Shown here: one piece after another, positions 51,096 to 62,088 of the stretch
Layout: each line of letters opens with the position of its first letter
Position numbering within the stretch: the first letter of the stretch is position 1
Source: Xylocopa sonorina
Lineage: Eukaryota > Arthropoda > Insecta > Hymenoptera > Apidae
Length of the DNA stretch: 64,000 nucleotides
Assembly: GCF_050948175.1 (NCBI RefSeq)
Contig: NW_027490169.1
Span: forward strand, 930,001 to 994,000
Reading direction: 5' to 3'
Made by a program: the position numbers and the translations under genes
The notes under the pieces: model-generated
Database searches by the model: none
What the model was told of the DNA's origin: nothing
The model's input: only the letters and a program-made list of their open reading frames with translations

Positions 51096-52419
51096 TCTTG
51101 AATCGCGATATCGCTTCTCATTTCTATGTTTCATGATAAGATATAATATTCATTGTGCAGTGTTATGTATATATCGTCTACACTTCAAATGAATGTAAAT
51201 GCGACACTTCCCTGCTAGGGAATAGCGTCTGCAGATGTCTACGTATCTAAGCACTAGAGTTCTAATGCTTCTTAAATCGCGATATCGCATCTCATTTCTA
51301 TGCTTCATGATAAGATAAAGTAATCATTGTGCAGTGTTATGTATACCCCGTAATCACATCAAATGAATGTAAATACGACCCTTCCTTGATAGGAATTAGC
51401 GTTTGCAGATGTCTACGTATCGTAGCAATAGATTTTTAACGCTTCTTAAAGCGCGATATCGCATCTCATTTCTATGTTTCATGATAAGATATAATATTCA
51501 TTGCGAAGTGTTATATACTCCTAATATTCACTTCAAATGAATGTAAGTGCGACACTTCCCTGCTAGGAAGAAGTGTTTCCAGATGTCTACGTATCGAAGC
51601 TATAGAGTTCTGATGCTTCTTAAAACGCGATATCGCATCTCATTTCTATGTTTCATGATAAGATATGATATGCATTGCGATGTGTCATGTATACCTTGTA
51701 TTCACCTCAAAAGAATGAAAATGCGACACTTCCTTTCTAGGAAATAACGATTCCAGATATCTACGTATCGAAGCAATAGAGTACTAATGCTTCTTAATTT
51801 GCGATATCGCATCTCATTTCTATGTTTCATGATATGATATAATACTCATTTCGAAGTGTCAGGTATACCGCGTATTCACTTCAAAAGAATGTAAATACGA
51901 CACTTCCTTGCTAGGAAATAGCGTTTGCAGATGTCTACCTATCGTAGCAGTTGAGTTCTAATGCTTCTTAAAACGCGAAGTGGCATTTCATTCCTTTGTT
52001 TCGTGATAAGGTACAACAATCATCGTGGAGTGTTATGTATACCCCGTATTCACATCAAAAGAATGTAAATGCGACACTTGTTTCCTACGAAATAGCGTTT
52101 GCAGATGTCTACGTATCGATGCAATAGAATTCTAACGCTTCTTAAAACGCGATATCGCATCACATTTCACTGTTTCATGATAAGATATAATATTCATTGT
52201 GGAGTGTTATGTTAACCTATTATTCACTTCAAATGAATGTAAATGCGACACTTCCTTGCTAGGAAATAGCGTCTGCAGATGTCTACGTATCGTAGCATTA
52301 GTGTTCTAATGCTTCTCAAAACGCGATATCGCATCTCATTTCTATGTTTCATGATAATACATAATAATCATTGCGAAGTGTTATGTATACCTCGCATACA
52401 CTTCAAATGAATGTAAATG

Positions 52420-54200
52420 CGTCACTCCCTTGCTAGGAAATAGCGTCTGCAGATGTCTACGTATCGTAGAAATAGAGTTCTAATTCTTCTTAAAACGCGA
52501 GATAGCATCTCATTCCTATGTTTCATTACAAGATATAATATTCATTGCGAAGTGTCATGTATACCTCGTATTCACTTCAAGAGAATGTAAATGCGACACA
52601 TACTTGCTAGGATATAGCGTTTGCAGATGTCTGCGTATCGAAGCAATAGAGCCCTAACGCTTCTTAAATCGCGATATCGCATCTCATTTCTATGTTTCAT
52701 GATAAGATATAACATTCATTGCGAAGTGTTACGTATACATCGCATACAGTACAAATGAATGTAAATGCGACACTTCCTTGCTAGGAAATAGCGTTTGCAG
52801 ACGTCTACGTATCGAAGCAATAGAGTTCTAATGCTTCTTGATACGGGATATCGCATCTCATTTCTATGTTTCATGATAAGATATAATATTCATTGCGAAG
52901 TTTCATGTATTCCTCGTATTCACTACAAATGAGTGTAAATGCGACACTTCCTTGCTAGGAAATAGAGTTTGCAGATGTTTACGTATCGAAGCAATAGAGT
53001 TCTAATGCTTCTTGAAACGGGATATCGAATCTCATTACTGTGTTTCATGATAAGATATAATATTCATTGCGAAGTTTCATGTATTCCTCGTATTCACTTC
53101 AAATGAATGTAAATGCGACACTTCCTTGCTAGGAAATAGAGTTTGCAGATGTCTACGTATCGTAGCAAGCGTGTTATAATGGCTCCTAAAACGAGATATC
53201 GCATCTCATTTCTATGTTTCATGACAACATATAATATTCATTGCGAAGTGTTATGTATGCCTCGCATACACTTCAAATGAATGTAAGTGCGACACTTCCT
53301 AGCTAGGAAATAGCGATTGCAGATGTCTACGTATCGAAGCAATAGAGTTTTAATGCTTCTTGAAACGGGATATCGCATCTCATTTCTATGCTTCATGATA
53401 AGATATAATATTCATTGCGAAGTTTCATGTATTCCTCGTATTCACTTCAAATGAATGTAAATGCGACACTTCCGTGCTAGGAAATAGCGTTTGCAGATTT
53501 CTGCGTATCGTAGCATTAGATTTCTATTGCATCTCAAAACGCGATATCGCATCTCATTTCTATGTTTCATGATAAGATGTAATATTTATTGCAAAGTGTC
53601 ACGTATACATCGCATACACTTCAAATGAATGTAAATGCGACACTCCCTTGCTAGGAAATAGCGTCTGCAGATGTCTACGTATCGTAGAAATAGAGTTCTA
53701 ATTCTTCTTAAAACGCGAGATAGCATCTCATTCCTATGTTTCATTACAAGATATAATATTCATTGCGAAGTGTCATGTATACCTCGTATTCACTTCAAAT
53801 GAGTGTAAATGCGACACTTCCTTGCTAGGAAATAGAATTTGCAGATGTCTACGTATCGAAGCAATAGAGTTCTAATGCTTCTTGAAACGGGATATCGAAT
53901 CTCATTACTGTGTTTCATGATAAGATATAATATTCATTGCGAAGTTTCATGTGTTCCTCGTATTCACTTCAAATGAAAGTAAATGCGACCCTTCCTTGCT
54001 AGGAAATAGAGTTTGCAGATGCCTACGTATCGTAGCAAGCGTGTTATAATGCTTCCTAAAACGAGATATCGCATTTCATTTCTATGTTTCATGACAACAT
54101 ATAATATTCATTGCGAAGTGTTATGTATACCTCGCATACACTTCAAATGAATGTAAATGCGATACTTCCTTGCTAGGAAATAGCGATTGCAGATGTCTAC
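52420..54200. repeat. Nested five- and seven-monomer duplications
   Basis: CACTCCCTTGCTAGG plus TTCTAATTCTTC, GCGAGATAGC and TTTCATTACAAG occur at about 52423 and 53641 (offset 1,218 bp). GGGATATCGAATCTCATTAC and the AAGCGTGTTATAATGG or TGC variant occur at about 53020-53180 and 53885-54050 (offset 864-870 bp). The two offsets overlap, so at least two duplication events are layered here. Confidence 0.8.
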
Positions 54201-54408
54201 GTATCGAAGCAATAGAGTTCTAATGCTTCTCAAAACGCGATATCGAATCTCATTTCTATGTTTCACGATAAGATATAATATTCATTTCGAAGTTTCACGT
54301 ATACATCGCATACACTTCAAATGAATGTAAATGCGACACTTCCTAGCTAGGAAATAGCGTGTTGCAGATGTCTACGTATCGAAGCAGTAGAGTTCTAGTG
54401 CATCTTAA

Positions 54409-54437
54409 AACTTAACCCATATACTCCGAACTTAACG
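54409..54437. other. Short non-satellite insertion between AACTTAAC direct repeats
   Basis: Where monomers normally read CTTAAAACGCGATATCGC, this copy reads CTTAAAACTTAAC, then CCATATACTCCG, then AACTTAACGCG. About 25 bp are added, bounded by the direct repeat AACTTAAC. The filler CCATATACTCCG does not resemble the monomer. It could be a repaired break or the footprint of an excised element. Confidence 0.7.
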
Positions 54438-55034
54438 CGATATCGCATCACATTTCTATGTCTTATGATAAGATATAATATTCATTGCGAAGTGTTATGT
54501 GTTTCTCGTCTACACTTCAATTGAATGTAAATGCGACACTTCCTTTCTAGGAAAATACGTTTCCAGATGTCTACGTATCGAAGCAATAGAGTTCTAATGC
54601 CTCTTAAAACGCGATATCGCATCTCATTGCTACGTTGCATGATAAGATATAATATTCATTGCGAAGTTTCATGTGTTCCTCGTATTCACTTCAAATGAAT
54701 GTAAATGCGACACTTCCTTTCTAGGAAAGAGCGATTGCAGATGTCTACGTATCGAAGCAATAGAGTTCTAATGCTTCTCAAAACGCAATATCGCATCCCT
54801 TTTCTATGTTTCATGATAAGATATAATATTCATTGTGGAGTGTTATGTATACCTCGTATTCACTTCAAAAGGATGTAAATGCTACACTTCCTTGCTAGGA
54901 AATAGCGTTTGGAGATGTCTACGTATCATAGCAATAGAGTTCTGATGCTTCTTAAAACGCGATGTCGCTCCTCACTTCAATGTTCCATGATAAGATATAA
55001 TATTCATTGCGAAGTGTCAAGTATACCTCGCATA

Positions 55035-58000
55035 CACTTCAATTGAATAAGAATGCGACACTTCCATTCTAGGAAATTACGTCTCCAGATGTCTACGTAT
55101 CGAAGCAATAGAGTTGTAATGCTTCTTAAATCGCGATATCGCATCTCATTCATATGTTTCGATATAAGATATAATATTCATTGTGTAGTGTTATGTATAC
55201 CTCGCATACAATTCAAAAGAATGTAACTGCGACACTTACTTGCTAGGAATTGGCGTTTGCAGATGTCTACGTATCGTAGCAATTGTGTTCTGATGCTTCC
55301 TAAAACGCGATATCGCATCTCATTTCTATGTTTCATGATAAGATATAATATTCACTGAAAGGTGTCATGTATACCTCGTATTCACTTCAAGAGAATGTAA
55401 ATGCTACACTTCCTTGCTAGGAAATAGCGTTTGCAGATGTCTCCGTATCGAAGCAATAGAGTTCTAATGCTTCTTAAAACGAGATGTCGCATCTCATTTG
55501 TATGTTTCATGATAAGATATAATATTCATTGCGAAGTGTCATGTATACCTCGCATGCACTACAGATGAATGTAAATGCGACACTTCCTTGCTAGGAAATA
55601 GCGTTTGCAGATGTCTACGTATCGTAGCAATAGAGTTCTAATGCTTCTCGAAACGCGATATCGCATCTCATTTCTATGTTTCATGATAAGATATAATAAT
55701 CATTGCGAAGTGTCATGTATACCACGTATTCACTTCAAAGGAATGTAAATGCGACACTTCATTGCTAGGAAGTAGCGTTTGCAGATGTCTACTTATCGGA
55801 GCAATAGGGTTCTTATGCTTCTTGAAACGCGATATCGCATCACATTTCTATGCTTCATGATAAGGTATAATATTCATTGCGAAGTGTCACGTATACATCG
55901 CATACACTTCAACTGAATGTAAATGCGACACTTCCTTGCTAGGAAATAGCGCTTGCAGACGTCTACGTATCGAAGCAATAGAGTTCTAATGCTTCTTAAA
56001 ACGAGGTGTCGCATCTCATTCCTATGTTTCATGATAAGATATAACATTCATTGCGAAGTGTTACGTATACCTCGCATACACTTCAAATGAATGTAAATCC
56101 GACACTTCCTTGCTAGGAAATAGCGTTTGCAGATGTCTACGTATCGAAGCAATAGATTTATAATGCTTTTTAAAACGCGACATCGCATCTCATTTCTGTG
56201 TTTCATGATAAGATATAATATTCATTGCGAAGTGTCTTGTATACCTCGTATTCACTTCCAACAAATGTAAATGCGTCATTTCCATCCTAGGAAATAGCGT
56301 TTGTAGATATCTACGTATCGTGGCAATAGAGTTATTGTGCTTTTTAAAACGCGATATCGCATCTCATTTCAATGTTTCATGATAAGATAAAATATTCGTT
56401 GCGAAGTGTCATGTATACCACGAATGCACTTCAAAAGAATGTAAAGGCGACTCCTCCTTGCTAGAAGATAGCGTTTCCAGATCACTACGTATCGCAGCAA
56501 TAGATTTCTAATGCTTCTTAAAACGCCATATCGCATCTCATTTCTATGTTTCATAATAACATATAATATTCATTGCGAAGTGTCATGTATACCACGAATT
56601 CACTTCAAAAGAATGTAAATGCGACACTTCCTTGCTAGGAAGTAGCGTTTCCTGATATCCACGTATCGAAGCAATAAAGTTCTAATGCTACTTAAAACGG
56701 GATATAGCATCTCATTTCTATGTTCCATGATAAAATATAATATTCATTGCGGAGTGTCATGTATACCTGGCATTCACTTCAAAGGACTGTAAATGCGACA
56801 CCTCCTTCCTAGGAAATATCTTTTGCAGATGTCTACGTATCGTAGCAATAGAGTTCTACCGCTTCATAAAACGCGATATCGCATCCCATTTCTATGTTTC
56901 ATGATAAGATATAATATTCATTGTGCAGTGTTATGTATACCTCGTATTCACTTCAAAAGAATGTAATAGGGACACTTCCTAGCTAAGAAATGGCGTTTCC
57001 AGATGTCTACGTATCGCAACAATAGAGTTCCAATGCCTCTTAAAACGAGATGTCGCAACTCATTTCTATGTTTCGTGATCAGGTATAATATACATTGTGG
57101 ATTGCCATGTACTCCTCGTATTCACTTCAAAAGAATGTAAATGCGACACTTCCTTGCTAGGAAATAGCGTTTGCAGATGTCCACGTATCGTAGCAATGGT
57201 GTTCTGACGCTTCTTAAATCGCGATATCGGATCTCATTTCCATGATTCATGACAAGATATAATATTCATTGTGGAGTGTTATGTTAACCTCGAATTCACT
57301 TCAAAAGAATGTAACTGCGACACTTCCTTGCTAGGAAATAGCGATGGCAGATGTCTACGTATCGAAGCAACAGATTTCTAATGCTTCTTAAATAGCAATA
57401 TCGCATCCCATTTCTATGTTTCATGATAAGATATAATATTTATTGCGAAGTGTCAAGTATACATCGCATACACTTCAATTGAATAAGAATGCGACACTTC
57501 CATTCTAGGAAATTACGTCTCCAGATGTCTACGTATCGAAGCAATAGAGTTGTAATGCTTCTTAAATCGCGATATCGCATCTCATTCATATGTTTCGATA
57601 TAAGATATAATATTCATTGTGTAGTGTTATGTATACCTCGCATACAATTCAAAAGAATGTAACTGCGACACTTACTTGCTAGGAATTGGCGTTTGCAGAT
57701 GTCTACGTATCGTAGCAATTGTGTTCTGATGCTTCCTAAAACGCGATATCGCATCTCATTTCTATGTTTCATGATAAGATATAATATTCACTGAAAGGTG
57801 TCATGTATACCTCGTATTCACTTCAAGAGAATGTAAATGCTACACTTCCTTGCTAGGAAATAGCGTTTGCAGATGTCTCCGTATCGAAGCAATAGAGTTC
57901 TAATGCTTCTTAAAACGAGATGTCGCATCTCATTTGTATGTTTCATGATAAGATATAATATTCATTGCGAAGTGTCATGTATACCTCGCATGCACTACAG

Positions 58001-59906
58001 ATGAATGTAAATGCGACACTTCCTTGCTAGGAAATAGCGTTTGCAGATGTCTACGTATCGTAGCAATAGAGTTCTAATGCTTCTCGAAACGCGATATCGC
58101 ATCTCATTTCTATGTTTCATGATAAGATATAATAATCATTGCGAAGTGTCATGTATACCACGTATTCACTTCAAAGGAATGTAAATGCGACACTTCATTG
58201 CTAGGAAGTAGCGTTTGCAGATGTCTACTTATCGGAGCAATAGGGTTCTTATGCTTCTTGAAACGCGATATCGCATCACATTTCTATGCTTCATGATAAG
58301 GTATAATATTCATTGCGAAGTGTCACGTATACATCGCATACACTTCAACTGAATGTAAATGCGACACTTCCTTGCTAGGAAATAGCGCTTGCAGACGTCT
58401 ACGTATCGAAGCAATAGAGTTCTAATGCTTCTTAAAACGAGGTGTCGCATCTCATTCCTATGTTTCATGATAAGATATAACATTCATTGCGAAGTGTTAC
58501 GTATACCTCGCATACACTTCAAATGAATGTAAATCCGACACTTCCTTGCTAGGAAATAGCGTTTGCAGATGTCTACGTATCGAAGCAATAGATTTATAAT
58601 GCTTTTTAAAACGCGACATCGCATCTCATTTCTGTGTTTCATGATAAGATATAATATTCATTGCGAAGTGTCTTGTATACCTCGTATTCACTTCCAACAA
58701 ATGTAAATGCGTCATTTCCATCCTAGGAAATAGCGTTTGTAGATATCTACGTATCGTGGCAATAGAGTTATTATGCTTTTTAAAACGCGATATCGCATCT
58801 CATTTCAATGTTTCATGATAAGATAAAATATTCGTTGCGAAGTGTCATGTATACCACGAATGCACTTCAAAAGAATGTAAAGGCGACTCCTCCTTGCTAG
58901 AAGATAGCGTTTCCAGATCACTACGTATCGCAGCAATAGATTTCTAATGCTTCTTAAAACGCCATATCGCATCTCATTTCTATGTTTCATAATAACATAT
59001 AATATTCATTGCGAAGTGTCATGTATACCACGAATTCACTTCAAAAGAATGTAAATGCGACACTTCCTTGCTAGGAAGTAGCGTTTCCTGATATCCACGT
59101 ATCGAAGCAATAAAGTTCTAATGCTACTTAAAACGGGATATCGCATCTCATTTCTATGTTCCATGATAAAATATAATATTCATTGCGGAGTGTCATGTAT
59201 ACCTGGCATTCACTTCAAAGGACTGTAAATGCGACACCTCCTTCCTAGGAAATATCTTTTGCAGATGTCTACGTATCGTAGCAATAGAGTTCTACCGCTT
59301 CATAAAACGCGATATCGCATCCCATTTCTATGTTTCATGATAAGATATAATATTCATTGTGCAGTGTTATGTATACCTCGTATTCACTTCAAAAGAATGT
59401 AATAGGGACACTTCCTAGCTAAGAAATGGCGTTTCCAGATGTCTACGTATCGCAACAATAGAGTTCCAATGCCTCTTAAAACGAGATGTCGCAACTCATT
59501 TCTATGTTTCGTGATCAGGTATAATATACATTGTGGATTGCCATGTACTCCTCGTATTCACTTCAAAAGAATGTAAATGCGACACTTCCTTGCTAGGAAA
59601 TAGCGTTTGCAGATGTCCACGTATCGTAGCAATGGTGTTCTGACGCTTCTTAAATCGCGATATCGGATCTCATTTCCATGATTCATGACAAGATATAATA
59701 TTCATTGTGGAGTGTTATGTTAACCTCGAATTCACTTCAAAAGAATGTAACTGCGACACTTCCTTGCTAGGAAATAGCGATGGCAGATGTCTACGTATCG
59801 AAGCAACAGATTTCTAATGCTTCTTAAATAGCAATATCGCATCCCATTTCTATGTTTCATGATAAGATATAATATTTATTGCGAAGTGTCAAGTATACAT
59901 CGCATA
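55035..59906. repeat. Tandem duplication of a 14-monomer unit (2 x 2,436 bp)
   Basis: The unit 55035-57470 is followed directly by 57471-59906. The offset is exactly 2,436 bp (14 x 174) at every landmark checked (for example TCAATTGAATAAG at 55039 and 57475, and open frames at 56369 and 58805). I found only two differences: G versus A at 56337 and 58773, and A versus C at 56706 and 59142. This is the largest and most similar duplication in the window and probably the most recent. Confidence 0.93.
55578..55751 (+). repeat. Representative satellite monomer (exactly 174 bp)
   Basis: This copy is close to the consensus I derive by eye and is used here for numbering. Position 1 is the first base of CGACACTTCC. 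Landmarks are the TTCCTTGCTAGGAA dyad at positions 7-20, TACGTA at 39-44, the GAAGCA...TGCTTC dyad at 47-70 (this copy has the common variant GTAGCA in the left arm), GCGATATCGC at 78-87, an A/T-rich stretch at about 110-125, GAAGTGTC at 130-137, and CACTTC near 155. The consensus is about 36% GC. The length is a multiple of three, which explains why open frames can cross monomer boundaries. Confidence 0.93.
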
Positions 59907-61260
59907 CACTTCAAATGAATGTAAATGCGACTCTGCCTTGCTAGGAAATAGCGTTTGCAGATGTCTACGTATCGAGGCAAAAGAGTTCTAATGCTCCTTA
60001 GAACGAGATACCGCATCTCATTCCTATGTTTCATGGTACGATAAATTATTCATTGCGAAGTATCACGTATACCTCGCATACACTTCAAATGAATGTAAAG
60101 GCGACACGTCCTTGCTAGGAAATAGCGTTTGCAGATGTCTACGTATAGTAACAATAGAGTTCTAATGCTTCTCAAAACGCGATATCAAATCTCATTTCTA
60201 TGTTTCATGGTAAGATAAAATATTAATTGCGAAGTGTCATGTATACCTTGTATTCACTTCAGAAGAATGTAAATGCGACACTTCCTTGCTAGGAAATAGC
60301 GTTTGCAGATTTCTGCGTATCGTAGCATTAGGTTTCTATTGCATCTCAAAACGCGATATCGCATCTCATTTCTATGTCTCATGATAAGATATAATATTCA
60401 TTGTGCAGTGCTATGTGTACCTCGTATTCACTTCAAGAGAATGTAAATGCGACACTTCCTTGCTAGGAAATAGCGATGGTACATGTCTGCGTATCGAAGC
60501 AATAAAGTTCTAATGCTTCTTAAATCGCCAAATCGCATTTCATTTCTATGTTTCATGATAAGATATAATATTCATTGTGGAGTGTTATGTATACCTCGTA
60601 CTCACTTCAAAAGGATGATAATGCGTCACTTTCTTGCTAGGAAATAGCGTTGGCAGATGTCTATGTATCGTAGCAATAGAGTTCTAATGCTTCTCAAAAC
60701 GCGATATCGCATCTCATTTCTATTTTTCATGATAAGATATAATATTCATTGCGAAGGTGTCTTCTATACCTCACATACACTTCAAATGAATGTAGAGTGA
60801 AACTCCCTTGCTAGGAAATAGCGTTTGCAGATGTCTACGTGTCGAAGCAATAGAGTTCTAGTGCTTCTTATATCGCGATATCGCATATCATTTCTATGCT
60901 TCATGATAAGATATATTATTCATTACGAAGTGTTATGTATTCCTCGTCTGCAATTCAAACGAATGTAAATGCGACACATCCTTTCTAGGGAATAGCGTCT
61001 CCAGATGTCTACGTATCGAAGCAATAGAGTTCTAATGCTCTTCAAAACGCGATATTGCTGCTCATTTCTGTGTTTCATGATAAGAAATAATATTCGTTGC
61101 GAAGTGTTATGTATACATCGTATTCACTTCAGAAGAATGTAAATGCGACACTTCCTTGCTAGGAAATAGCGTTTCCAGATGTCTACATATCGAAGCAATA
61201 GAGTTCTCATGCTCCTTAAAACGCGATATCACATCGCATTTCTATGTCTCATGATAAAAC

Positions 61261-62088
61261 ATAATATTCATTGTGTAGTGTTATGTATACCTCGTATTCA
61301 CTTCAAAAGAATGTAAATGCGACACTTCCTTGCTAGGAAGTAGCGTTTGCAGATGTCAGCGTATCGAAGCAATAGTGTTCTAATGCTTCTTAAAACGCGA
61401 TTAGGCATCTCATTTCAATGTTTCATGATAAGATAGAATATTCATTGTGCAGTGTTATGTATACCTCGTACTCACTTCAGGAGAATGTAAATGCGACACT
61501 TCCTTGCTAGGAAATAGCGTTTGCAGATGCCTATGTATCATAGCAATAGAGTTCTAATTCTTCTTAAAACGCGATATCGCATCTCATTTCTATGTTTCAT
61601 GATAAGATACAATATTCATTGCGAAGTGTCATGTATACCTCGTATTCACTTCAAAACAATGTAAATGCGACACTTCCTAGCTAGGAAATAGCGTTTGCAG
61701 ATGCCTACGTATCGAAGAAATTGATTTCTAGTGCTTTTAAAATCGCGATTAGGCATCTCATTTCTATGTTTCATGATAAGATATAATATTCATTGTGCAG
61801 TGTTATGTATACCTCGTACTCACTTCAGGAGAATGTAAATGCGACACTTCCTTGCTAGGAAATAACGTTGGCAGATGTCTACGTATTGAAGCAATAGAGA
61901 TCTATTGCTTCTTAAATAGCGATATCGCATCTCATTTCTATGTTTCATGATAAGATATAATATTCATTGCGGAGTGTCATGTGTACCTCGCATACACTTC
62001 AAATGAATGTAAATGCGACACTTCCTTGCTAGGATATAGCGATGGCAGATGTCTACGTATCGAAGCCACAGATTTCTAATGCTTCTTA
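61261..62088. repeat. Block copied at 63173-64000 (offset 1,912 bp, 11 monomers)
   Basis: ATTCATTGTGTAGTG, GATGTCAGCGTATCG, GCGATTAGGCATC (61397 and 63309), GATAGAATATTC, CACTTCAGGAG, CTATGTATCATAGC and AAGCCACAGATTTC recur in order with no difference that I noticed. The second copy is cut by the window end, so the true unit is longer than 828 bp and may be the start of a further tandem series. Confidence 0.9.
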
